DNA of 64,000 nucleotides. It comes from Jaapia argillacea MUCL 33604. Its lineage: Eukaryota > Basidiomycota > Agaricomycetes > Jaapiales > Jaapiaceae. Below, piece by piece: positions 46,619-56,609 of the stretch. Position 1 is the stretch's first letter; each line of letters starts with the position of its first letter. The notes beneath the pieces were generated by a model. The model worked only from the letters and a program-made list of their open reading frames with translations. It had not been told where the DNA came from and did not search any database. Position numbers and translations under genes: made by a program. The DNA lies in contig KL197713.1 in NCBI GenBank assembly GCA_000697665.1, positions 491,605 to 555,604 of the forward strand, read 5' to 3'.

Positions 46619-47373
46619 ATGGTTCTCCTCGTCACTTCCGATAACGAGCAATTCGTCGTCGATAAGGAGGTTGCTGAGCGTAGTGTCCTTATCAAAAATA
46701 TGTTGGAGGGTATGTTGCCGTCTCTGACACATGAGGCGTCTACTGAACTGCTGTGAAGACGTCGGTGAATCTGACCAGCCCATTCCTTTGCCCAATGTTT
46801 CATCGAGTGTGTTGAAGAAGGTCTGTAGAGTTTGCAACGTGATCCCGCGCGCCACTCATTTACCCCCTCTTTTCCAACAACAGGTTTTGGAGTACTGCGA
46901 GCACCATCGCGGCGAGCCTCTTCCCACTGCTGATGAGAACCAGGACGAGACACGCAAGCGAACAACGGATATCAGTGAATGGGACCAGAAGTTCATCGCT
47001 GTTGATCAGGAGATGCTCTTCGAGATCATTTTGGCCGCCAACTACCTCGACATCAAGCCCCTCCTGTAAGTACCACTGAGTCACCTGCAGTGCTGCATTG
47101 CTCACTGTGCTCCAGGGACGTCGGATGCAAGACCGTCGCCAATATGATCAAAGGAAAGACGCCTGAGGAGATTCGCAAACTCTTCAACATCGTCAACGAC
47201 TTCACGCCTGAGGAAGAGGTACATTCATCTCTCTATGATCACCACATCGAAGCTGATCGCTGCGTCCGATACAGGCACAAATCAAGAAGGAGAACGTATG
47301 TGTTTACTCATCTCATCTGGCTTCATTGGTATTCACAGTGCGCTTCCAATAGGAATGGGCTGAGGATCGTTGA
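46619..47373 (+). CDS. SKP1: SCF ubiquitin ligase adaptor SKP1
   Basis: Bridges cullin-1 to F-box proteins. Exons 46619-46709, 46759-46820, 46884-47065, 47116-47218, 47275-47295 and 47353-47373 give 159 residues. [76 protein letters not shown] and [20 protein letters not shown] are standard, with an end of ENEWAEDR. The two last coding exons are 21 bases each. A 3' neighbour is not clear. Confidence 0.97.
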
Positions 47374-48673
47374 GCGATCCCTGGCTGATTGCGGTTGTCC
47401 CCTGTCTCGTCTCATCGTTTTCCTTGACTTGTTTGGCGCTACAACTTTCTATCTTCGTGTGAGGAACGTCGAGTATGCATTCCGTATGTTGTTAGACGGC
47501 TATTACTACGTCGCTACCTCGGCTGTTTGCTGCACCCTAATCGCATGTCTCACTCCCCCCTTGTCTGCAATTTTTGGGCGGATCCGGATCATGTTACCGA
47601 GTCACTATTGGTCACAGTTCACACGTTCACGTTCACTGTTCACTGTTCATCGCAAGAGTCACGATCACATATGCCATATCCGCGACGCGTCGGTGCGGTG
47701 TCGAACGGAGCCGTCCAAGCATTGAACTTGTGAGTCAGGGCTCAACATATACGTGTTTATTTCTCATCGATCAACCTAGTCAGCACTATAGGTTAGTCAA
47801 CCCCTCCCCTATTGACATGGAGGCCGGCCATCTCCCTCTACGAAAGAGAGCCTTACCCTCCGCACAGGCTCTCCTCTCTCCAGCTACACGTGAGATATGC
47901 CTCATGTTGATGGGTACCAACCGTCGTGTAACTCTAGAGTGGCATCCGTCTATATGTTTGATGCCCCGAAGCTGTACCATTTTCACATAGCTCTCGTAAG
48001 GGGTCAATCCGAGTCGAGATAGGCTTGACTCAACGTCCTGGACTTCAGAGTTGTCGGCGGTCATTCTCACCAGTCATGTGCTCCTTTCCCGTTTCCCTCA
48101 CAAGACGCAGCCCGCCTCGTGCAAATGGTCCTGCGTAGGCGAGGTTCTTCTCCCACTTGGCAACATCTCACGTTGATGAATCTTCATCCCACCACTACCC
48201 GCCAATCTCCTTCAACCTTGCAGCTGCTACTCTCATCCGGGCGGCTCATCCAACTTTCAAGAAGCATTGTATTGCTACGTCGTAAGCCCTTGTTTGATTT
48301 CTGTCGGCTCTCCTGGACTGTGATACCGCTGGGGTTTGGAGCTCTGGAAGTATCATGCGATGAGATGTATGCACTCTTGACTCTCGGAGCTTCCCACGTT
48401 GTCAATATATATTGATTTCGATGATGTCAGGTGCCCTCCCTCAGATTAAATGGGCCCCAACCGCATTGCAATCTGCAAAAGATATGGCTGAGCCCGGGTT
48501 TGCAGCAACGCCGATCTCATTTCATCAGAGGCGCAAGGTCGTTCCAGCCGAATAATTATGGAACGTGCTTTGTCTAGTGGTAAAACCTACTTGGCCATAT
48601 TATAGTGGGAACGGTTGGGGAACCGAGGCACAAAGATCCCTGAAGAAAGCAGAATCCAGCAGAAGGAGTCTAC
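47374..48673. other. Unassigned 1.3 kb with coding-like segments; possible gene or pseudogene
   Basis: Lies between the converging SKP1 and GUD1 genes. On the plus strand 48139-48281 reads 47 codons without a stop, bounded by TAG and a GTAAGC donor, with the sequence FNLAAATLIRAAHPTFKKHC. At 48445-48555 a 36-codon frame reads IKWAPTALQSAKDMAEPGF and ends in TAA after a TCAG. A possible first exon [13 protein letters not shown] with a GTGAGT donor lies near 47670. A minus-strand start at 48064 (MTADNSEVQDVESS) is an alternative. I could not join these with consistent phase. Imperfect GTTCAC repeats lie near 47616-47652. Confidence 0.4.
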
Positions 48674-50578
48674 CTAAGCTTTCCACTCCTTCCCACCAAT
48701 GACCTTCCCGTGAACATAAACCCTCGCAATGTTCCTGTCATCCCCGCAAAACAAGAATTTCTCCAACATACCCTTCAACTCCTCCTCCTCCCCCTTCCCT
48801 CTACCAACTCCAAGTACCTCATCAACATCGACACCCCAGACGCTAGGGTTACCTGCTTCTTCCCGAACATTCACCAAAAGGGCATCAAAGAACTTCCCGG
48901 GGGCAAATGACCCGGTGTAGCTTGCCATGTTGCAGACTTGGGCTCCCCCGAGGGTTGCGAGGTGGAGGAGCGTGGGGATGGGTAGTTGTTTCTTGGCGAA
49001 GGGGATCGAGTGCCAGGAAGGGCGGGGCTTCGATGGGGATAAGGGGGGTTCAGAGTCGGATTGCATGGCCACGATTTTGGAAGCTATCGACGCGTGTTGG
49101 ATTGCAGTGAGCACGGAAGGAGAAAATCCTCCCGAGACATCAGTTCCGAGACCGACCTGTAACAAGAACCGTGGTGAACAAGATAAAATTGAGATATATT
49201 GATGTATGCATAACCTTACCTTGATGCCTCGATCAAGCATTTCGCCAACCCGACTCACACCACTTCTCAAATTGAAGTTACTGGTCGGACAATGGCTGAT
49301 TCCAGCTCCTCTCTTCTTGATCACATCCATCTCATCATCCGTAAGATGGACGGCATGAGCCAATATTGTATTGTCCCTCAACAACCCGGCCTTGTCGTAC
49401 ACATCGGCGTAGCCCGTACACTCAGGAAAGAGGGACTTGGTGAACACCACCTCAGACTTGTTCTCCGATATGTGGGTTTGGATGTGGAGGGTGGGGTCCG
49501 CTGCTGCCAACTTTCCGAGGCCGGAGAGGAGGGGCGCTGTGCATGTGATGGCGAACCGGGGCGTGATGATCGGGTGAACGAGCGCACGAGGATCTGGATC
49601 GCGAGTGCCACCGTTTGTGCGAGCTCCGGACGGGGATGCAGGGAGGAGTGGGAGAGTGCGGATGTACGTGATCAGGTCGCGTGTGGCATCTATTGATGCT
49701 GTGGGAGATGGCTCGACGTAGTCTTCTGACGAGTTGCGATCCATGTTACATTTCTGTGTTCACGTGGCAGGCTTGGTTCTCAGAGAGTATCCAAAGACGG
49801 GGAGAACATGAACGCTCACCTACCCCTACAAAAGCTCGTTGGCCTAGGTTGCGCATATATCATGAAACCATCCGGCTTTGACAGACGATAACGACGCACC
49901 AAACTCGTGTACCACATCCGCGAGAGCCTTTGTGCCCTCTAGATGAATAGTACCATAATAGCAACAAGTTGTTGTCTATACCCTCTTTTGAGAATTTGTA
50001 ATGAGATAGGCGGGTGATGGAGCATACCCCTGAATCAATGATCCTCCTGACGACTGCGCGATAGGTCTTCCTAGAGAACTCGACATCGGAGAACCGAGCC
50101 TCCATTGGAAATGTGACCTCTGCAAGCCAGTCAAGGAGTTCGTGTTCGCCGCCACTGTCAAGATCAGGGGATGGATTTGAATTTTATTGAGACCGAGGGT
50201 GGTTGTGGATGAGGTGACTAGGCACGAACCTTCCAATGTTTGGTACTTGCGGCGCATGCTATGAGGAGGTAAATCAAACCGGAGAAATAGCAAGTGGCAA
50301 TGAGAGGTGTAGATTACCGTATGGGTGTCAATAAATCCCGGCATCAGAAACTCTCCCCTCTTTAACTGCACGAAATTCACAGTATCGTCAAGGATGTGAC
50401 CATTGCGTGCCATAACATCCTGGACCATGGAATCAGGGACATTCTGTTCGATCCAGAGGATTTCCCCCGAGCTGGCAACGCAAAGGAGTGCGCTAGGAAG
50501 AGCGTCGTAGAGACTCAGATTAACGGGATTAATGACAGCACCATGGAAGACAGTAACAGAAGCGGTGTTGCTAGCCAT
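48674..50578 (-). CDS. GUD1: Guanine deaminase
   Basis: Zinc hydrolase turning guanine to xanthine in purine salvage. Exons 50318-50578, 50230-50258, 50028-50154, 49900-49975, 49824-49843, 49220-49753 and 48674-49156 give 509 residues. Metal ligands are in MPGFIDTHTHAPQ, HIQTHISE, LAHAVHLT and GLGTDVSGG; TTTCCYYGTIHLEGT and NMDRNS match GUD1 proteins. FAPGKFFDALLVN follows near the C-terminus. The exon 49824-49843 is 20 bases. A Ser/Pro insert (LPASPSGARTNGGTRDP) in the middle is longer than in yeast GUD1. Confidence 0.96.
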
Positions 50579-52235
50579 TGGTGAGGATGAGCAAGAGGAT
50601 ATGGAGGTTGTGTGCTCAGTGAGAGATACGGATAGCGGACATGTGCAGGTTCCGTGACCCAACACGGAGGATTGCCACGATGCAAGATTAGATTAGATTT
50701 ACTTGTTAAGTGTTTGATAAGCAGACAAGTATCTCAATCCCATCTCAGCATGGCGCAGCCACAGACAAAAACTCAAAGCTTCATCTGAAACATACGTCAA
50801 GGGGATCCAGCTTTTCGGCTAAGGCACTTGCTAGCTCTGATGCCCTCCCATTTACCAATAGGAATGAATAGTGTGCTTTGCCCAATCCCCACTGGGTTGC
50901 CTCGTGTCCCACCATCAATCCTGGCAAATGAGTCTTGCCGTTGTCTATCCACGGACCCTCTGTCCCCAAACGGCTCCTGGTTCCGTCATGGAAATGATCG
51001 CCACCGGTCCTCTGAGTTTCCATTGGGCGAAGCCAAGGCGACGCGGGAACTCGTCCGTGCATCGCAGCCGTGCTTCGCCCAACACGGATCGCCGAAGCGT
51101 CTAATGAGACGCGCTCATTAAGCTAGGATCGACGCGTTTCGACGCGTCTTTTGTACTTTGCCAGCGAACACGGCTCGTTTGACGCATAAAAACGCGCTAC
51201 AGAAGCTTCGAATAACTGTAGTCGCGGAGAGCATCGCAAACAAGGGTGGGGGTTTCCCTTTGCGGGACCCGGGACAGGTGACGTTTAGCGCATCATAGAC
51301 TCTTTTGTCTCTGATAACTCGGCGAAACTCTGTTCAATGGTTTATCTTGCGACCGACGAGGCATGGATGGAGATGACGAACCTCAATGTGAATATTGATA
51401 TTCGGATAGTTGACTTTACGGCCATGAGTGCGATTCATACGGTTCGTGGCACCTGTAATTTATCTCGTGCAAATCACCGAGAGTGGCAGGAAGGATATCC
51501 TGGGCGAAGGAATGTTGTGGGGGAAGCGCCCGTTACGTGAGGCAACCATGGGACTCTGACACAGAACCTGATGCCACTCTTTTGCTGGGAAATGGATGGA
51601 TACCTGAGCCGAACAAGTCGGAGGTGTGGTGCACCGAACCTTCGCTGGGATACGATCTGCTTGTGAGATATTTGTAGGTTGTCAGCGTGATCCACCAGGT
51701 CTAGAGCAGAAAACACCTTGAGATGGAAAACAAGGACAGGATCCCTGCATCCGAGGAGACGCCTCGCGACGTTTGGAACCAATAAAAGCATAAAAGTGAC
51801 GTTGATGTCACGGTAGTAATTTCTCGACATCATGGAGCATTTGTCCAGCAGTGGACTGAGTTTGTCTGGACACTGGCTGCGAGGCGATGTGTTTTATTGC
51901 GTTGAACTTTGGAGATAAATTCCGCGTTTTCAGGCCGAAAGGACCGCGCCCAGGTAGCAATTTCAGTCGGAACGGTATGCGGAGGCCATCAGGAGCCGCT
52001 GAGTTGCAGCAGGATTTGTTAGAATTAGATACCGGGGAAGGTTACCTTATGTTTTTATCGATACGTTGCATCAGGCACTGGCAAGCTTCGATGGACCCTT
52101 TCACATCCTCTTCACATCCTTTTCTCATTTATATACTTTTGCACTCCCAGCTTTTTCGTTTCACTATCCTCCTCCTCCCTCCCCCATCCTCCCCCAGGTC
52201 TCGCCGCCCTCCTCGGTCTATCGCACCTGCCTGTC
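50579..52235. other. Long shared upstream region of GUD1 and a hypothetical gene
   Basis: About 1.65 kb between start codons pointing apart. It contains a group of ACGCG boxes (51109-51197). Minus-strand frame 50781-51062 has a protein-like end (AHYSFLLVNGRASELASALA), but no gene model could be built. The last 100 bases before 52236 are C/T-rich, like many fungal core promoters. Confidence 0.45.
51109..51197. promoter_or_regulatory. Cluster of MluI cell-cycle-box-like elements
   Basis: ACGCGC at 51109-51114, ACGCGT at 51132-51137, ACGCGT at 51142-51147 and ACGCGC at 51192-51197. ACGCGT is the MCB element bound by MBF in yeasts for G1/S genes. The middle two form GACGCGTTTCGACGCGTC, an imperfect palindrome. 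They are about 1.05-1.1 kb from the start of the gene at 52236 and about 540 bases from GUD1; which gene they serve is not known. Confidence 0.55.
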
Positions 52236-53065
52236 ATGCCTTCCCTCCGTCGTACTATCTCCTCTCCCTCCCTTTCCCGCAGCGCGCGGTCTGCCCCGTA
52301 CCCTTCGTTGGGCCTCACAGGTGCAAATCGCGTCAATGGACACGTCCCTCGCCGTACCTCTGGTTCAGAGACAAGTACGAGACGTGTCCTGGCAGATATC
52401 GATTGGTGGAAAGTCATGGACGGCCAACGCGACCTGGATCAAGAATGCTCCGCAGACGACCAGCAAGAGGTGGATGTCAATAGCGTAGACGATGTACCTG
52501 TTGCTAGCCCAACAGATCTTCAGACACGTTTCGGCATTGACCATTTATCTTCTGGTATCGGGGCCGGTGTCCCTCTGTCTCCTTTGACATTGACGGTGGG
52601 GATAGAGACTGCGCGTTCCGATGAGGTGTGTTGGCTGTTGCTGTCATCCTTATGTGACACCCAACACTAACCTTGCGCCCACCCCCCATGAAGCTCATGC
52701 CCGTCGCGCAATTTGCAGCTTTATCCATATCACCGATCACTCCGGGGTCCGCTGGACACTCGGCGTCATCGTCTACGGAGTCCTCGCCCGAGCTTCCCTG
52801 TGCGCAACTCTTCGCGCCATCAGTTGACTCGGTGGGGATCTATCTGACTTCGTCAATGGGCGGCCTCCCCCCAATGACCGTGGCACCTTTCCCCTCGCTA
52901 CCTCGTAATCGACCACGACCAAATCCGCTATCTGGTCTACGAGCGTTCTCACTCAATGATCTGGATTACGCGTCCGCTGGACGGTTTTCCGACGCGGCCA
53001 TTCTGACACCCTCTGTCACGCATTTTCGTGCCATGGATTCAGGCTTGGTCGACGTCTTCAACTGA
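52236..53065 (+). CDS. Hypothetical Ser/Thr/Pro-rich protein
   Basis: Two exons (52236-52625, 52694-53065) give 253 residues. The start MPSLRRTISSPSLSRSARS is Ser/Arg-rich. STRRVLADIDWWKVMDGQ looks like a short conserved helix, and acidic DDQQEVDVNSVDDV follows. The remainder is Ser/Pro-rich with many SP sites and ends AMDSGLVDVFN. No signal peptide or membrane helix. I recognise no family. The upstream ACGCG boxes could mean cell-cycle-controlled expression, and SP-rich disordered proteins are often CDK targets, but both are inferences. Confidence 0.55.
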
Positions 53066-54037
53066 GTGGTGATCCTTGCGTACGTTGCTCTGGTACCCCC
53101 GCTTCGGAATCCACGTCGAATGCATGTGTACATTCCCCTCCCCCCTCCCGCATCCATGAAAGAGGATGGAATTGAGCATTTATTGCTCCCCCTTTTACAC
53201 TGTTTCTTTTCAGATTGGTGAGTGCTTCGTCAGCTGTCATCTGTATTCGGTCCTGTGTTAATGTGATGATAGTTTCCACTACATACTCTGCTCTCCGCAC
53301 ATCACCACATCACCGGCACACGACTCTAGTCCACAGTTCGCCTTGTTACTCACCCATCCAACGAACTAGCCGTCTTTACCGCATCCACAATCCGAGCGGT
53401 CAAACTCCACGCGACGTATTTCTCTGTCTACATCTCGTCCCCCATTTATCTCATTTTGACGACCCGCCCAGTAAAGCATTCCTGTAAATGATCACTTAAC
53501 TCACGACCTAGATGGCCCTTCATACCTTCTCATCACAACCCTTTACGATCTTGACGAACTCACCTTATACCTTTGACTTCTTCGTCAGTTCGCCAAGCGA
53601 TATCCCCATTCAAAATTGCGCGACCTTGATCTACATCCATCTCCATTTGATTTTACCCTCATCTTGCATCAGCTTACCCTACTCACGCCTTGACATTTGT
53701 AACACCTAGACATGCAATCCGTATCATGCTATTTCTTGCTCTCGTCTGTTCTACGATTGTTGCTTGTTGCTGCTTTGACAAGTTTACGACCACTCGATGA
53801 CCATTATTCACTTTGTGGTGGTTAGCCTTCGTAATGTCGTGTACTTGGCTACATCGTTGCAATGCATCATTTACCCATACAAGTGGCTACGGCATCCCTA
53901 GATGACGTGAAGGGACTGTCGATATGATTCTATTCCCCTGTGCCAATCGCCATTTATTCGCTTGCGAATAACTAGGAGCGGAAAGGAGGACAGCAAAACC
54001 AAGCTCATGCCGCGAAACATCAACAAAAACCCAATCC
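53066..54037. other. Intergenic between convergent hypothetical gene and CEG1
   Basis: About 970 bases between two stop codons. Open frames on both strands are short and without splice support or family resemblance. C/T-rich on the plus strand. Confidence 0.4.
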
Positions 54038-55948
54038 TTATCTGTACATCCCCAAAACCATCTTCGGGCCCGAGACTTTGCTCCACTTTGATGTAGAGAT
54101 CGGTCCATACCGAATCTCCACCTCCGGAACTTGGGTTAGCTCAGGTGCTGGTGGTAATCGTGTCCCACCAGAAGGCAGGGGTGGGTGCGGATAATGTGAT
54201 TGGGGTGGTGGGTATTCTGATTGTGGAGGTGGTCGAGATGACGACTGTGGTGGCGGTTGGTGTGGCGGTTGTCCTTGTCTTGCTTTCCATGCATTGCGGA
54301 TGTTGTTTGACCGTGCCAGGAGCTGGCGTTTTCATTGGCAATAAGCATGTGAAACCGGAAGTAAGCGAATGGAGGATAAGGGGACTGACAGCATCTTTCT
54401 CAACACCATCTGCGATGCTTTGTATGATGTTCTCCACAACATTCCGATGGTTCCCGTTTGGTTTATCTTCTCTAAACCGCATCATTCGCCAATGCGCCTT
54501 GGCTGGATCCCAGTGCACTTCCACAATCCTGTCATCGATTTGCTCCCCAGATAACTTTATCCTACAGAGACCATAACGTGATTTGTTATTAATGCGACAG
54601 GAAACGGCGAAGAGTAGAAACACACACTTTTCCCACTCGAGATCATCCACATACATAACATCAAACGGCTCATACCTCGGGACACCCCTCTCATCCCCAC
54701 ACCAAACATGTAACCCAAAAATCGGCTTTTGACTATAATCCGACTCGGAAGGGTGGCCTGGCATAGGTGGAAAGCGGAGGACGAGTTTGAAATCTATGGA
54801 GTTCTCTGAAGGAGGTTTCCATTTTAATCTGTGAGAAAGTGGGAGTTACAGTAGTTGGAAGTTAGTAAGTGATAGATGGGATGGGAGAGAGACGGCACCC
54901 ACATATTTTGATCCGTGCCTGGTACGTAGGGTGTGTTGACACATGTGTAGATGAGTCCGTCATTTCCGTGTTGGAGAGCTGGTATATCGACGTTGAAGAC
55001 TTTCTCGACGTGGTAGGAGAAACTGATATCTTTGACTGCCACTCTACATAAAGTTCAATAGTTATCGATATCGGCCAAGTTAATGGGATAGGATACGTAC
55101 TGAAAAGGTTGGCTTTGGGCGACGTGTGGGTGGTCAAAGATCATCTTGGAGTATGGTTTGTAGAACCACTCTTTTAGCCTCTGGAAACGTTAACAGTGAG
55201 ATTCTGCGGGTGGAAATGAAGATCAGGACGAGCCCCATAACGTTTATCCAGTGTGCGAGACATGACGTTCTGGTCGTCAACGACAAGGCAGTCGAATGCC
55301 AGAAACCGCAAAGTTACCTATGCGCAACAATAACGTTATAGAGGACCTTTGAATTCGAATGCGATCAAAAGACCCACACACTTGGTGAGTGGCAGGATCT
55401 TCATCGAGCACAAGCTCCCCATCCAAGATAGTGTTTCGAAGCGGCATCATTGGGTTCTCATGGTGGGGAAAGAAGAGACCAGTTTGGACTCGGTACGTGT
55501 TGTGTCGGTCGATCTAGACATGCCAAATACTCAGCAGTAAGTCCAGAAGGAATTATTAAACAAGGCACTGACGAGGAACACCGCTTGAGCATTTGTGTCA
55601 AGGTCGGTTTGGATGAGCATAAGGACTCGCACGCCGTCTGATTTCTCGCAAACCCAGTAACTGCCAGTCATTAGTAAAGCATATCTAGACTTCGGACAGA
55701 CATCAAGGCTCACTCTTGTGATTCCAGTTTGTCCAGATCTTTCGTTCCAAAGCTCACAGGCTGACTTCCGGGGAACCTTGATGGGGGATATGCTCAAGTT
55801 GAGTATGTACTGTTCACGGAATGGACATGTATCGGGCGCACCGTTCATGATCCATGCCACACAGTCTAGCAACATGTGTCTTTAGCCAGATTTCGTGGTC
55901 AGAATTACGGGGTACAAGCTCTCCGGGAATATCTGGTGTTGGAGACAT
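54038..55948 (-). CDS. CEG1: mRNA capping enzyme guanylyltransferase subunit
   Basis: Transfers GMP to the 5' diphosphate end of nascent mRNA. Exons 55842-55948, 55715-55777, 55573-55660, 55382-55513, 55234-55317, 55101-55180, 54903-55043, 54628-54828, 54390-54561 and 54038-54322 give 450 residues. Nucleotidyl transferase motifs: I EKSDGVRV (GMP-lysine), III ILDGELV, IIIa VTLRFLAFDCLVVD, IV HGNDGLIYT, V NILKWKPP, and the OB domain (WDPAKAHWRMMRFREDK). The C-terminal tail after LLARSNNIRNAWKAR is Pro/Ser-rich and longer than in yeast. Exon 5 ends at a GC donor (TATGGG|GCTCGT), which alone keeps DKRYGRLKEW in frame. Confidence 0.95.
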
Positions 55949-56026
55949 AAGACGGCAGGTTGGCAGAGGGATACAAGTCGGGTTCACGGTATGGGCTACA
56001 CAGCCACCCTGCCATACTCGACCCAG

Positions 56027-56590
56027 ATGCCTACTTCGACCTTGCAACGGTCGCTTCGGCTGTTCCATTCCTCTGCACGGTCATGTCACCTCGTCGGCCC
56101 TCCTGATCCCATATCGCATCTCAGACCAGTCATATACGATGACCAGCCTCTGACAACACCCGTCGATACAAGGCATCCATACTCCCTGCGAGAGTTCGCG
56201 GAACAGACACACGACGACGAGCTCCATTTCAAGTTGCACAGGCAACAGACAGATGTGTTCAACCACAGGTACTGGACAGACGTACGTCAATTTCACGCCT
56301 CTAAGGTTCCTCACTGCACCTGACAAGAATTGGCTCAGAGTAACACCCGCTTCGAAGCAGCAAAGCAAACTGTCCTGGACAGCCTGCCTTCTGCATGTAC
56401 CCCAAAAGACCGCGAACTCGCCCTCTCCGAGTTCTACAAGCAATGGCTCTCTCAAGAGGGTCAGCGAGCAGCCGACTACAGCACAGAATGGAGGCGTCGG
56501 AATTTTGAGGGGATTAAACTAGCCGCTAGGGTCGAGTATCAAAGGATGCAAGCACGCATCGCAAGCGTATTTACAAAGTCTCAACAATGA
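56027..56590 (+). CDS. COA8: COA8/APOPT1-family mitochondrial protein
   Basis: Cytochrome c oxidase assembly and protection factor in animals. Exons 56027-56281 and 56339-56590 give 168 residues. The start MPTSTLQRSLRLFHSSARSC is a mitochondrial presequence, followed by HLVGPPDPISHLRPVIYDD, the family hallmark, then YSLREF, LHRQQTDVFNHRYWTDSNTRFE and WLSQEGQRAADYSTEW. The sequence before the ATG ends CCCAG, which may be a leader-intron acceptor. The start codon lies only 78 bases from that of CEG1, head to head, and the stop 19 bases from that of NUP133, tail to tail. Confidence 0.9.
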
Positions 56591-56609
56591 TGGATATCAC
56601 TATATGTCG

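Noticed and set aside
48541-48640. Possible tRNA (TCTAGTGGTAAAAC resembling an A box)
   Set aside because: No acceptor stem, no T arm and no B box at the right distance.
50781-51062. Minus-strand frame with a protein-like end
   Set aside because: No ATG start in a good place, no splice support and no recognisable family; kept only as a note in the intergenic entry.
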